Shown here: piece by piece, positions 24,985-33,851 of the stretch
Numbering within the stretch: position 1 is the stretch's first letter
Layout of the letters: each line of letters opens with the position of its first letter
The notes under the pieces: model-generated
Database searches by the model: none
What the model was told of the DNA's origin: nothing
Seen by the model: the letters and a program-made list of their open reading frames with translations, nothing else
Position numbers and translations under genes: made by a program
NCBI GenBank assembly: GCA_029862125.1
Contig: JAOTXY010000023.1
Coordinates: 1 to 45,697 of the forward strand
Length of the DNA stretch: 45,697 nucleotides
Source of the DNA: Gammaproteobacteria bacterium
Lineage (GTDB): Bacteria; Pseudomonadota; Gammaproteobacteria; GCA-001735895
Direction: 5' to 3'

Positions 24985-25941
24985 CTAAACACGGTACTCG
25001 ACGCCGGGGAAGACACACAGCATCTCGAACAACAGGTTAGCCGCAACCAGGGACGTATTACCCGAGGTATCGTAGGCCGGCGCGACCTCTACCAGGTCGC
25101 CGCCCACAAGATCGAGACCACGGCAACCCCTGACGATTTCGAGTCCCTGGTGCACGGTCAGGCCACCAATTTCCGGGGTTCCGGTACCGGGTGCATAGGC
25201 AGGATCGAGACCATCGATATCAAAGGTCAGGTAAACCGGACCTGCGCCAAGTTGCTCCCGCACTTCGCCCATCAGCGGTGCCAGCGACTTGTACCAGCAC
25301 TCCTCAGCCTGCACCACGCGCACACCCTGGGAACGCGGCCAGTCAAAATCATCGGCCTCGTAACCGCTGGCGCGCAGACCGATCTGCACCATGCGCGCCG
25401 GTTCGATCAAGCCCTCTTCGATAGCGCGTCGAAACGGGGTACCGTGGGCAATCCGTTCACCAAACATATGATCGTTGATATCCGCATGCGCATCGATGTG
25501 TACAATGCCAACGGGGCCATGTTTTTTATGCAATGCGCGCAGTATCGGCAGCGAAATGGTGTGATCGCCGCCGAGCGTCAGGGGTTTGCATTTCGTTGCC
25601 AGAATTTCATCATAAGCCTGTTCGATAATCGCGACCGATTTCTGCAGGTTGAAGGTGTTGATCGCGATATCACCGAGGTCGGCTACCTGTAGCGAATCGA
25701 ATGGCGCCGCACGGGTTGCCATATTGTAAGGACGAATCAGGCAGGATTCGGTTCGGATCTGACGCGGTCCGAAACGTGCACCCGCACGATTCGAGGTTCC
25801 GACATCGAATGGCACACCGACAAAACCGATGTCAAGGCCGTTGGGATCGGGTTGATGTGGCAAGCGCATCATCGTTGCAATCCCGCCGAAACGAGGCATT
25901 TCATTGCCTCCCAGGGGTTGGTTAAATTTGTTTTCACTCAT
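24985..25941 (-). CDS. gbuA: Ureohydrolase, guanidinobutyrase/agmatinase-like
   Basis: A 318-residue binuclear manganese hydrolase releasing urea from a guanidino compound. Metal-site motifs are LGGDHTISLP, VHIDAHADIND and FDIDGLDPAYAPGTGTPE. The N-terminus QPLGGNEMPRFGGIATMMRL is the form typical of guanidinobutyrase and guanidinopropionase rather than SpeB. ATG 25941 has GGAGAA 6 bases upstream. It lies 95 bases after a basic amino-acid ABC transporter whose ligand may be arginine or a derived guanidino acid. The exact substrate (4-guanidinobutyrate, 3-guanidinopropionate or agmatine) is open. Confidence 0.85.
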   Translation of the reverse strand: MSENKFNQPLGGNEMPRFGGIATMMRLPHQPDPNGLDIGFVGVPFDVGTSNRAGARFGPRQIRTESCLIRPYNMATRAAPFDSLQVADLGDIAINTFNLQKSVAIIEQAYDEILATKCKPLTLGGDHTISLPILRALHKKHGPVGIVHIDAHADINDHMFGERIAHGTPFRRAIEEGLIEPARMVQIGLRASGYEADDFDWPRSQGVRVVQAEECWYKSLAPLMGEVREQLGAGPVYLTFDIDGLDPAYAPGTGTPEIGGLTVHQGLEIVRGCRGLDLVGGDLVEVAPAYDTSGNTSLVAANLLFEMLCVFPGVEYRV

Positions 25942-25973
25942 GTTCTATTCTCCGGCGCTTGCGGCCTCGGGCG

Positions 25974-25989
25974 GCGGCATGGACGCCGC
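25974..25989. repeat. Small hairpin with the ATGGAC tip
   Basis: GCGGC and GCCGC pair around the loop ATGGAC, the same loop as the hairpin at 18379-18398. It lies 33 bases upstream of the ureohydrolase start, in the gap after the transporter genes, and has no outer arms. It may be a solitary tip of the composite repeat family or a chance GC-rich hairpin. Confidence 0.5.
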
Positions 25990-26036
25990 TGACAGATAAT
26001 GTCGCTGTTGTTAAATCAGCCCAAGATCACCTCGCG

Positions 26037-26816
26037 CTAGATTCGAAAGGACGCGGCACCCTTGGTGGGTTTGACTTCAAGTGCTTCACGCGGGTACAGG
26101 TGTTGCAACCAGTGCTTTTCCCAGAAGCGAAAACCGCGGGAGACCGCCAGCACGATAATAAAGTACAACACCGCGGCGGTAATAAAACCCTCGTAGGCAA
26201 GATAATAGCGGCCATTGAGCCAGCGCCCGACGCCGAGCAGGTCCTGGATGGTAATCGTGCTTGCGACCACCGATCCATGCAGCATGAAAATGACTTCGTT
26301 GGAATAGGCCGGTAACGCGCGTCGAAATGCACTGGGCAGAACAATACGCCGCATGCGCATCCAACTGCTGAAACCACAAGCCTTGGCGGCCTCGACTTCG
26401 CCCTGGCTGGTATTTACGATCGAACCCCGCAGTAACTCCGTGGTATAAGCCGCGGTGTTGAGTGAAAACGCTATCAGTGCACAATACCAGGCTTGTGACA
26501 GGACGGGCCCCCACAGGAATGTTTCACGGATCCACTCGAACTGGCCCAGCCCGTAATAAATAAGGTAGGTTTGTACCAGCAGCGGGGTACCACGAAACAG
26601 GTAAGTAAACGCCCACACCGGTGCATTGAGAAACGGATTATTGCCAGCGCGGATTATTGCCAGTGGGATCGACAGGATGCCGCCCACGACCAGGGAAATT
26701 ATCGTTAACTCCAGGGTCGTCAAGGCACCCCAAAGGAAGCGGTCGAAGTTTTGCGCAATCAACACGATATCGATCGGCGACCAGGTTTCGAGAAACTGGA
26801 CGATCGAATCACCCAT
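26037..26816 (-). CDS. Basic amino-acid ABC transporter, permease (HisM/AotM-like)
   Basis: A 259-residue inner-membrane permease with about five helices and the binding-protein-dependent motif EAAKACGFSSWMRMRRIVLP (residues ~160-180), where the ATPase docks. An N-terminal extension of about 20 residues precedes the first helix. It overlaps the HisQ-like gene by 8 bases. Together with that protein it forms the heterodimeric channel of an arginine/ornithine/histidine-type importer. Confidence 0.87.
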   Translation of the reverse strand: MGDSIVQFLETWSPIDIVLIAQNFDRFLWGALTTLELTIISLVVGGILSIPLAIIRAGNNPFLNAPVWAFTYLFRGTPLLVQTYLIYYGLGQFEWIRETFLWGPVLSQAWYCALIAFSLNTAAYTTELLRGSIVNTSQGEVEAAKACGFSSWMRMRRIVLPSAFRRALPAYSNEVIFMLHGSVVASTITIQDLLGVGRWLNGRYYLAYEGFITAAVLYFIIVLAVSRGFRFWEKHWLQHLYPREALEVKPTKGAASFRI

Positions 26817-27507
26817 CTTCAGACCTCACGATGCCCTTGCTGTACTTTTTATCAAGCCAGCGCAGCCCAACGTCGGAAATCGCAGTCAGCACCAGGTAAA
26901 TCATCAACACCGCGAACATGAAGGTAAACAGTTCTCGTGTCGAACGACCCGCGACGAATCCATTGTAAACCACGTCCTGCAATCCGATTACAGAAACCAG
27001 CGCGGTCGACTTGATCTGCACCAGCCAGTTGTTGGAGAATCCGGGGAGCGCGTAAACCACCATCTGCGGCCAGATAACGCGGCGAAATATGACCAGGCGT
27101 GACATACCGCAGGCGACACCGGCTTCTATCTGGCCTTTCGGTATCGCCAGGATCGCGCCGCGGAAAGTTTCGGTCATGTAACCACCAAATACCACGCCAA
27201 TGGTCCCGACTCCGGCCGCGAACTGGCTGATTTCGGCGTAGTCCCAAAGACCGGTCAGGGTACCGATCGAGTTGGCCAGTTCCTGGCCGCCGAAGAACAC
27301 CAGCAGGATCAACACCAGGTCAGGCACCCCGCGAACGATGGCGGTATAAGCCGCCCCGATTTTCTGCGCGAGGATATTTTTAGACAGCTTGGCCCAGGCA
27401 CCGAGCAACCCGAACAATACCGCGAGGACCAGGGAAAGCAGCGCGAGCTTTATCGTCACCCAGGTGCCCGATAACAACTGGCCCTGGTACTCGATTATCA
27501 GATCCAC
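26809..27507 (-). CDS. Basic amino-acid ABC transporter, permease (HisQ/AotQ-like)
   Basis: A 232-residue permease with five helices. The ATPase-docking loop is EAGVACGMSRLVIFRRVIWP (residues ~143-163). GTWVTIKLALLSLVLAVLFG is the first transmembrane segment and IVRGVPDLVLILLVFFGGQE the substrate-path region. It lies downstream of the binding-protein gene, separated by a strong hairpin (27539-27563). The family predicts uptake of arginine, ornithine, lysine or histidine. Confidence 0.88.
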   Translation of the reverse strand: MDLIIEYQGQLLSGTWVTIKLALLSLVLAVLFGLLGAWAKLSKNILAQKIGAAYTAIVRGVPDLVLILLVFFGGQELANSIGTLTGLWDYAEISQFAAGVGTIGVVFGGYMTETFRGAILAIPKGQIEAGVACGMSRLVIFRRVIWPQMVVYALPGFSNNWLVQIKSTALVSVIGLQDVVYNGFVAGRSTRELFTFMFAVLMIYLVLTAISDVGLRWLDKKYSKGIVRSEDG

Positions 27508-27538
27508 GTTAGCGCTCGTTGTCTCGCAAATTGAAAAT

Positions 27539-27563
27539 CCCGGCCTGCATCAAACAGGCCGGG
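27539..27563 (-). terminator. Intercistronic hairpin between binding-protein and permease genes
   Basis: A 9-bp GC-rich perfect stem (CCCGGCCTG/CAGGCCGGG) with a 7-base loop, followed on the minus strand by ATTTTC. The T-run is short, so it is probably a partial terminator or a 3' stabiliser that leaves more binding-protein than permease mRNA, as is common in such operons. Confidence 0.65.
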
Positions 27564-27581
27564 TTAACGGCATTTAGATGG

Positions 27582-28355
27582 TTAACCACCAAAGATATCG
27601 AACTCGAAATACTTGGCATTAATCTTCTGGTAAACCCCGTTGGCACGAATCGCCTTGAGAGCCTTGTTGAGTTCCATGCGCAATTCATCATCCGATTTAC
27701 GCACCGTCATGCCTGCGCCAGGTCCATGACAGGCTTCATCATGCTGATCTGCGCCGGTAAATTCAAAGTCCTTGCCGGCATCGGTTTTGAGGAAGCCGTC
27801 ATCGGCAGCAATCGAGTCCGAAAACTGGGCATCGATACGACCAATCGCAAGATCCTGGAAAACCTCGTCCTGGGTTCCGTAAAGCACGAGCTCGGCATCG
27901 GGATACATCTTTTCCATGAAACACTGGTGCGTGGTACCACGTTGCAGACCGATACGTTTGCCCATCAGCCCTTTTTTGCTGATCTCCAGCCCGGCGCCTT
28001 TCCTGGCGACGAACTTTGCGGGCGTGTTGTAGTACTTGTCGCTAAAATTGACTTGCTTTTTACGTTCCTCGGTAATCGACATCGAGGCGATAATCGTATC
28101 GAATTTTCTAGCCTTTAGCGCTGGAATCATGCCATCCCAATCCTGCTCTATGAGCACACACTTACGCTTCAATTCGGCACAGATAGCCTCGGCAATTTCG
28201 ATATCGAAACCCTTCAGGGTGCCGTCGGATTCCTTCCACGAAAACGGGGGGTAAGCTCCTTCGACGCCGACACGAAGATCCGCGGCCTGAACGCTTCCCA
28301 TGCCTAGTATCAGTGCAGTCGCGGTTAGCGCCATCATTAATTTTCTGAACTTCAT
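27582..28355 (-). CDS. Periplasmic basic amino-acid binding protein (ArgT/HisJ/AotJ-like)
   Basis: A 257-residue binding protein with a signal peptide (MKFRKLMMALTATALILG, cleaved near VQAAD). The mature start LRVGVEGAYPPFSWKESDG and the segment DWDGMIPALKARKFDTIIASM are characteristic of the lysine/arginine/ornithine subgroup. Two cysteines flank an early helix, as in ArgT (AICAELKRKC). ATG 28355 fits the signal peptide; a further ATG at 28385 would add ten residues. It captures the ligand for the downstream permeases. Confidence 0.9.
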   Translation of the reverse strand: MKFRKLMMALTATALILGMGSVQAADLRVGVEGAYPPFSWKESDGTLKGFDIEIAEAICAELKRKCVLIEQDWDGMIPALKARKFDTIIASMSITEERKKQVNFSDKYYNTPAKFVARKGAGLEISKKGLMGKRIGLQRGTTHQCFMEKMYPDAELVLYGTQDEVFQDLAIGRIDAQFSDSIAADDGFLKTDAGKDFEFTGADQHDEACHGPGAGMTVRKSDDELRMELNKALKAIRANGVYQKINAKYFEFDIFGG

Positions 28356-28434
28356 CTTACTTTCCTCACTTTGGTTGTGTTTCACTGGGAAACTATATTG
28401 TTATGCCCTGCGGGCGTTTACACCCTGTGGGTGG

Positions 28435-29220
28435 TTACTGCATTGTCCTCGATAAAAATTTTCGAAAACGATCAGAATTCGGATTTTTAAACATTTGGGT
28501 TGGTTCGCCCTGCTCCTCTACCCGGCCCTCGTGCAGGAACACGACCTCTGACGATACGTCACGGGCAAAACCCATTTCGTGGGTGACAACCAGCATGGTG
28601 CGTCCTTCCTCGGCAAGGTCGCGCATAACCTTGAGCACTTCGCCCACCAGTTCCGGATCCAGTGCCGAGGTCGGCTCGTCAAACAACATCACCTCGGGAT
28701 TCATCGCCAGGCCGCGTGCTATTGCCACGCGCTGCATTTGACCACCGGATAATTGCGCCGGGTAGTAATCCTTACGCTCGAGAATACCGACCTTGTTGAG
28801 CAAGACTTCAGCCTGCTCGATCGCCTCGGCCTTCGGTATTTTAAGTACATGCACCGGTGCTTCGATCACGTTTTCAATGACCGTCATGTGCGACCAAAGG
28901 TTGAAGCTCTGAAAAACCATGCCGAGACGCGCGCGCAGGCGCTCAACCTGGTGTATATCTTCAGGCTCATAACGACCGGATTTGCTGGTATGCATAAGGA
29001 TTTTCTCGCCGGCAACGAAGACATCGCCAGCGTTAGGGATTTCAAGCAGGTTAATGCATCGCAGGAAGGTGCTTTTGCCGGAACCGGAGGCACCCAGTAT
29101 CGAAATCACGTCACCTTTGTGCGCACTCATCGATACGCCGCGGATTACTTCAACGTCACCAAAGCTTTTATGCAGGTCTACGACCTCCAGCGCCGCGTGG
29201 TCGGCTGATGCTTCGCTCAT
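28435..29220 (-). CDS. Basic amino-acid ABC transporter, ATP-binding subunit (HisP/AotP-like)
   Basis: A 261-residue ABC ATPase with Walker A GASGSGKST, signature LSGGQMQRVAIARGLA, Walker B VMLFDEPTSALDPE and H-loop VTHEMGFAR. The insert KILMHTSKSGRYEPED is characteristic of the HisP group. It is the first gene of the operon (ATPase, binding protein, two permeases, then the ureohydrolase). A GGAGG ribosome site lies 9 bases upstream. No local regulator is encoded. Confidence 0.93.
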   Translation of the reverse strand: MSEASADHAALEVVDLHKSFGDVEVIRGVSMSAHKGDVISILGASGSGKSTFLRCINLLEIPNAGDVFVAGEKILMHTSKSGRYEPEDIHQVERLRARLGMVFQSFNLWSHMTVIENVIEAPVHVLKIPKAEAIEQAEVLLNKVGILERKDYYPAQLSGGQMQRVAIARGLAMNPEVMLFDEPTSALDPELVGEVLKVMRDLAEEGRTMLVVTHEMGFARDVSSEVVFLHEGRVEEQGEPTQMFKNPNSDRFRKFLSRTMQ

Positions 29221-29240
29221 TCGGTCTATCCTCCCGGATA

Positions 29241-29259
29241 TATCGCTTTTATTGCGATA
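29241..29259. promoter_or_regulatory. Inverted repeat in the transporter operon leader
   Basis: TATCGC-N7-GCGATA is a perfect 6-bp dyad about 20 bases upstream of the ATPase start codon and just before its ribosome site. It could be an operator or a small leader hairpin. It does not match the ArgR box. Confidence 0.35.
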
Positions 29260-29335
29260 GTTTTTTAGTTATTGCAACATACTAACATTTTTTTTGGCCC
29301 TTGAACTACCAGTTGTGGCAGCACCGGGCCAGGCC

Positions 29336-30205
29336 CTAGAGCGCCAGCAGACGCTCCATAATGCGCCGTGCCTGCGCGGCGTAACCGCCTCCAAACAGGT
29401 TGGCATGGTTCAGTACGTGGTAGAGATTGTAAAGTTCCCGACGCTCGGCATAACCGTTATCGATCGGGAAATGCTCACTGTATCTGCTAAAAAAGCGTTC
29501 CCCCGGGTGACCGAATAATTCCATCATCGCGAGATCGGCTTCATGGTCACCGTAATAACAGGCCGGATCATAAATAACCGGGTTACCATCCAGATCGGCT
29601 CCCTGGTTGCCACTCCACAGATCGCCGTGCAGCAGCGACGGGCGCGGATGATAGGTTGCAAAAAACTTCTCGAGATTCTGTGACAGACGATTACCGGCAT
29701 CGATCAGGCCGGTATCAAACCCGTTTTGCTGCGCCAGTTCCAGCTGAAATCCCAATCGGTGTCGCCGCCAGAAGTCTACCCAGTCGCTGTTGAAAGTATT
29801 GCGTTGCGGTGAACTGCCGATGGTGTTGTCGCATTCAAAGCCGAACTGCTCCCCGAAACAGCAATGCATCGCTGCAATTGCGGTCGCGAGTTGCCCGGCA
29901 TCAGCCCGCCCACCGAGTTCAATGTATTCCATGACTATGAAGGCATAATTATCTTCATGAGCGGTCAGAAACACTTCAGGGACACGGATCGTCTGGCTGC
30001 GACGGATTGCGTCGAGCCCGGCTTTTTCGGCGACAAACATCGATAACAGGTCAGCTCGATTAACCTTGACGAAGTATTTATGCACGCCGCACTCGAGCCG
30101 GAAGGCCTGGTTGATATCGCCACCATGGACCGGTACTACCTGGATATCACCACCCGGGAGTCGTAATTGTCGTGCTACCGAAGCACCGAGCGATTGCCAT
30201 TTCAT
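29336..30205 (-). CDS. Fructosamine kinase family protein
   Basis: A 289-residue kinase-fold protein. The catalytic loop is LLHGDLWSGNQG and the metal-binding region DPACYYGDHEADLAMMELFG, both diagnostic of the fructosamine-3-kinase/ketosamine kinase family. The family phosphorylates sugar adducts on proteins or amines to aid their removal. Its start overlaps the rluE stop by 4 bases (ATGA) and forms a xni-rluE-kinase unit. The natural substrate in bacteria is not known with certainty. Confidence 0.92.
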   Translation of the reverse strand: MKWQSLGASVARQLRLPGGDIQVVPVHGGDINQAFRLECGVHKYFVKVNRADLLSMFVAEKAGLDAIRRSQTIRVPEVFLTAHEDNYAFIVMEYIELGGRADAGQLATAIAAMHCCFGEQFGFECDNTIGSSPQRNTFNSDWVDFWRRHRLGFQLELAQQNGFDTGLIDAGNRLSQNLEKFFATYHPRPSLLHGDLWSGNQGADLDGNPVIYDPACYYGDHEADLAMMELFGHPGERFFSRYSEHFPIDNGYAERRELYNLYHVLNHANLFGGGYAAQARRIMERLLAL

Positions 30206-30741
30206 GCCAGCATACGGTACTCGCCTGGCAGTAATCCGTCTAATGCCCAGTCGCTGATTTCTGTCCTGACCAGGCGCAGGGTTGCATGCCCGACCGCCGC
30301 GGTCATGCGCCGCACCTGCCGATTACGTCCCTCCTGGATCTCGATTTGCAACCACTGTGTCGGGATGTTCTTGCGCACACGAATCGGCGGATCCCGTTGC
30401 CACAGCCAGGCAGGCTCGTCGACCTGCAGCACTTTTGCCGGGCGGGTTGGACCATCCTTTAAGTTTACACCCGAGGACAGCGCCCGCAGTGCCCCTGTAT
30501 CGGGACTACCCTCGACCTGCGCGAGGTAGGTTTTCGCTTGCCGATAACGCGGATTCGAAATTCGCGCCTGTAGCGCACCATCGTCGGTGAGTACCATCAA
30601 ACCCTCGCTATCAAAATCAAGCCGGCCGGCCGGGTAGACTCCTGCAACATCGATGTAGTCGCCCAGCGTGCGTTTATCCCCTGACGGGGAAAACTGACTT
30701 AGCACCTGGAAGGGCTTGTTGAATAATAATGTCCGTGCCAT
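30202..30741 (-). CDS. rluE: 23S rRNA pseudouridine(2457) synthase
   Basis: A 179-residue RsuA/RluE-family enzyme without an S4 domain, as expected for RluE. The catalytic motif is AGRLDFDSEGLMVLTDDG (catalytic Asp in RLD), and the C-terminal motif is EGRNRQVRRMTAAVGH. ATG 30741 lies 1 base after the xni stop; the upstream in-frame ATG at 30813 would add a nonhomologous basic leader. It modifies U2457 of 23S rRNA in E. coli. Confidence 0.9.
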   Translation of the reverse strand: MARTLLFNKPFQVLSQFSPSGDKRTLGDYIDVAGVYPAGRLDFDSEGLMVLTDDGALQARISNPRYRQAKTYLAQVEGSPDTGALRALSSGVNLKDGPTRPAKVLQVDEPAWLWQRDPPIRVRKNIPTQWLQIEIQEGRNRQVRRMTAAVGHATLRLVRTEISDWALDGLLPGEYRMLA

Positions 30742-30742
30742 G

Positions 30743-31636
30743 TTATTCCGCGCCCTGCGCGTCAAGGTAACCAAGCCAACGAGTGCTGCGTGCTTTATCA
30801 AACGCCTGTTCATGCATCATTCGCTTCAGCTCTGTCACCTCGGCCAGCCGACGCCCGGTATCGACCCGCTTCATGTCTTTAATTTCGCGATTGATCCGGG
30901 TTAACTGAAGACTGACATCGAGCAATGCCTCATGCTCGATTAATGAACGCTGTACGTTTCCAGCATAGCGAAATTTCATTTCTCCGACTTCATGCAGATG
31001 CCGACGCAAATTATCGATGCTGTCGTATTTCTTCAGTAATCGGGCCGCAGTTTTCGGCCCGATTTCCGGAATTCCCGGGATATTATCAACCTTGTCACCG
31101 GTCAGCGCTAATTGATCGGCTATCTGTTCAGGACGCACTCCATACTTTTTACAAATCGCGCGATAGTCGAATTTTTTATCGTCGAGGTAAGCCCACCAGA
31201 TATCCTGCTCGTTAATTAATTGTGCGAGATCCTTGTCCGCGGTCAAAATGGCAACCGGTAGCTGCTCGGATCCGTGGTAATGCGCGAGTGAACCGATCAG
31301 GTCATCCGCTTCCCAACGCGTACTGCTGACGCAGGTTATCCCCAGGGCTTCCAGCCATTGCCGACACCAGGCGAACTGGCGCTTCAAATCCACCGGGGCC
31401 GGGCTGCGATTCGCCTTGTACTCCGAATAAATTTCTTTACGCGCCGATTTCGACAGACTCTCGTCAAACGCGAAAACGAGTCGATGCGGTGCCTGCTCGG
31501 TCAAAAGCCGATACACGAAATCGCTGAAACCGACAAAGGCCTGGTTAGGTTGCTGCTGCAGGTTTACCCGCTCCCGCTCCGGGCCATACCAGGCCCGGAA
31601 AATGAATATACTGGAATCGACCAGGAATAAACGCAT
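30743..31636 (-). CDS. xni: Flap endonuclease Xni (PolA 5'-exonuclease family)
   Basis: A 297-residue FEN-family nuclease. Acidic active-site segments are LFLVDSS, WEADDLIG, LTADKDLAQL and LTGDKVDNIPG, followed by a helix-hairpin-helix (IPEIGPKTAARLLKKYDSI). It starts with MRLFLVDSSIFIFRAW and is somewhat longer than E. coli Xni (~250 residues). It cleaves flapped DNA near branch points; the N-terminal domain of PolA is a related alternative, but no polymerase domain follows. Confidence 0.88.
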   Translation of the reverse strand: MRLFLVDSSIFIFRAWYGPERERVNLQQQPNQAFVGFSDFVYRLLTEQAPHRLVFAFDESLSKSARKEIYSEYKANRSPAPVDLKRQFAWCRQWLEALGITCVSSTRWEADDLIGSLAHYHGSEQLPVAILTADKDLAQLINEQDIWWAYLDDKKFDYRAICKKYGVRPEQIADQLALTGDKVDNIPGIPEIGPKTAARLLKKYDSIDNLRRHLHEVGEMKFRYAGNVQRSLIEHEALLDVSLQLTRINREIKDMKRVDTGRRLAEVTELKRMMHEQAFDKARSTRWLGYLDAQGAE

Positions 31637-31723
31637 TTAATAGAGCTTTCACTACAATAAGGTATAAAGATTTTACAATGGTGTTTGCTATAATCGCGCG
31701 CACTATTTTGAGTTTGTGATTCG

Positions 31724-32632
31724 ATGTTACGCTTTCTTGTCATTTTCACTACCTTGCTGGCTACCACTCCGGCCTCGGCCGCCACTTCAGTTAAGCAGGT
31801 GCAACAGTTACTGGAGCAACAAAAGTATGTCGACGCGGCCAATGCGGGCGAGCAATTGCTGCAGCAAAGTCCAGGGCATGCGCGCACCCGGTTTCTAACC
31901 GCCTACGCCTACCAGATGAGTGCACAGACCGACAAGGCAGTGATGCTCTACCAGGATTTGATCAGGGACAAACCGGACTTGCCCGAACCGCGCAATAACC
32001 TGGCCATGATTTACCTGGCACAAGGCGACTACGATCGCGCCAGTCAATTACTGGTCGACGCGCTTAATACCAGTCCCAGTTATGCAATCGCCTACGATAA
32101 CCTGAGCCAGATATACAAGGGCATCGCCAGCGAAGCTTACCGGCGCGCAGTCAGTGAATCGGGTGAGCCTGCAAAATACACGCACAAGATAGAACTCACC
32201 GCGCTCACCAACCTCGAGGCAGCGGACCAGGAACCGATAGTCGAAGAAATCCCTGATGCTCAAAAAACCCTGGTCAATTTCGCCAACCAGGAAACCCTGT
32301 TAATCGAACAGGTCAAAGATTGGGCAACGGCCTGGAGTAGCAAGGACTTCGCTGCCTATACCGGCTTTTACACGCCTGAATATCGCGCCCGCTTCGAATC
32401 ACATGGGCAATGGGTCGAGTATCGTCGCAAACGTATCGCGCGCCCGGGAACGATAAAAGTCGAGGTCAGTGACATACAAATTAAGTGGCGCAGTGAAAAT
32501 CGAGCTATCATTGATTTCAAACAGGCCTACGATTCACCCGGCTACAGCGATCGCGTCGTGAAACGACTTGGCTTTATCCGTATTGGTTCGCAATGGAAAA
32601 TTACCGAGGAGCAGGTATTATCCGCACTATGA
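31724..32632 (+). CDS. Periplasmic TPR protein with C-terminal NTF2-like (Cds6-type) domain
   Basis: About 302 residues: a signal peptide (MLRFLVIFTTLLATTPASA), TPR units (residues ~23-145, e.g. LPEPRNNLAMIYLAQGDYDR), then an NTF2-like domain (~200-300) starting DWATAWSSKDFAAYTGFYT and ending SQWKITEEQ. The last 4 bases overlap the next gene, an L,D-transpeptidase with a similar C-terminal module, which suggests they act together in the cell envelope. No catalytic motif is seen. Confidence 0.72.
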   Translation: MLRFLVIFTTLLATTPASAATSVKQVQQLLEQQKYVDAANAGEQLLQQSPGHARTRFLTAYAYQMSAQTDKAVMLYQDLIRDKPDLPEPRNNLAMIYLAQGDYDRASQLLVDALNTSPSYAIAYDNLSQIYKGIASEAYRRAVSESGEPAKYTHKIELTALTNLEAADQEPIVEEIPDAQKTLVNFANQETLLIEQVKDWATAWSSKDFAAYTGFYTPEYRARFESHGQWVEYRRKRIARPGTIKVEVSDIQIKWRSENRAIIDFKQAYDSPGYSDRVVKRLGFIRIGSQWKITEEQVLSAL

Positions 32633-33837
32633 AAAGATTTTTAACATTCCTGCTGGTGCTGGGGTTTCACAGTAGCCTGTTTGCGGGTGATCCACCCGGG
32701 AATCGATACGAGCAAAGCCTCCTCGAAACGATCAAGGAAATTCAAAGCCTCGATCACGAGCAGGCCTTGAACAGTACCCGTGACCTTATTAAAGAATATC
32801 CGTACAGCCGGCTCGGACATATGCTTTACGCCGACCTGTTACTGGCCAAGGCCGAACCGTTGACTGAAATCGGCTCAGGCATTGGAACCGATCGTGCGAT
32901 GCAGGACTTCCGCGACGAAATACGACAGCGCTGGCAACACGATTCCAGCGAGGCGCATCAGAACCTGTACCCGGACAACATATTGTTTGTGGCCGATGAT
33001 CAACCCTATGTCATTCTCGTTGATCAACAAAACTCGCGCGTTTACGTCTACCGCAACGAGGGTGGCGATCTGCGGCTTGAAACCGATTATTTCATCACCA
33101 TTGGCTTAAACGGTTACGGCAAGCAAAAACGCGGCGATCAAAAGACCCCGATCGGAATCTACCACGTAACCCGGTACATCGATGGTATGGAATTACCCGA
33201 TTTATATGGCGAGGGTGCCTTTCCAATCAACTATCCAAACGCCTGGGATGTACGCAAGCAACGCACCGGCGGTGGTATCTGGATTCATGGTACCCCGTCA
33301 TACACCTATAACCGCTCGCCGAGGGCCAGCAATGGCTGCATCGTGGTCAGCAACCCTGATTTTCTGCATATCGATAATTACATTCAACCCGCCCTGCACA
33401 CCCCGGTTGTAGTCGCGGAACAGGTGAACTGGATTAATCGCGAACAGTGGCTGACCAAGCGCCGGGAAGTGATGCAACTTTTATCCAGCTGGCTTATTGA
33501 CTGGGAGAGTCTCGATCACGAAAGGTACCGCCGCCACTATTCGAAATCCGAACTGGACGCTTACGGGCGTGACTTTGCAAGTTGGGATAGTCACAAACGC
33601 TGGGTCAACCGCAACAAGACCCGGATCGATGTCGAATACAGCCAACTCAATATCTTTAACTATCCCGGTGAAGACAAGCTGATGCTAATGCAGTTTGTAC
33701 AGGACTATCGCAGTAATAACTTGAATGTCGAATCTCCGAAGGAGCTTTTCTGGCGCAAGACGAATGCCAACTGGCAGATCGTCTACGAGGGAAATCGCAC
33801 TTTTCCGACAATCGACAACACTGTCGTCCAAAACTAG
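32629..33837 (+). CDS. YkuD-family L,D-transpeptidase with C-terminal NTF2-like domain
   Basis: About 402 residues: signal peptide (MKRFLTFLLVLGFHSSLFA), a helical N-terminal region, a YkuD domain (residues ~125-260) and an NTF2-like C-terminal domain (~285-395). The catalytic motif is present: WIHGTP, then SPRASNGCIVV with the nucleophilic cysteine. The YkuD domain forms or remodels 3-3 cross-links, or attaches proteins, in peptidoglycan. Start ATG 32629 overlaps the TPR gene (ATGA) and gives a clean signal peptide. The longer frame from 32593 lies inside the previous gene. Confidence 0.88.
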   Translation: MKRFLTFLLVLGFHSSLFAGDPPGNRYEQSLLETIKEIQSLDHEQALNSTRDLIKEYPYSRLGHMLYADLLLAKAEPLTEIGSGIGTDRAMQDFRDEIRQRWQHDSSEAHQNLYPDNILFVADDQPYVILVDQQNSRVYVYRNEGGDLRLETDYFITIGLNGYGKQKRGDQKTPIGIYHVTRYIDGMELPDLYGEGAFPINYPNAWDVRKQRTGGGIWIHGTPSYTYNRSPRASNGCIVVSNPDFLHIDNYIQPALHTPVVVAEQVNWINREQWLTKRREVMQLLSSWLIDWESLDHERYRRHYSKSELDAYGRDFASWDSHKRWVNRNKTRIDVEYSQLNIFNYPGEDKLMLMQFVQDYRSNNLNVESPKELFWRKTNANWQIVYEGNRTFPTIDNTVVQN

Positions 33838-33851
33838 CACGAGATCAAACC

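Noticed and set aside
29283-29310. T-run as a plus-strand terminator
   Set aside because: There is no stem immediately upstream of the T-run and no plus-strand gene ends there.
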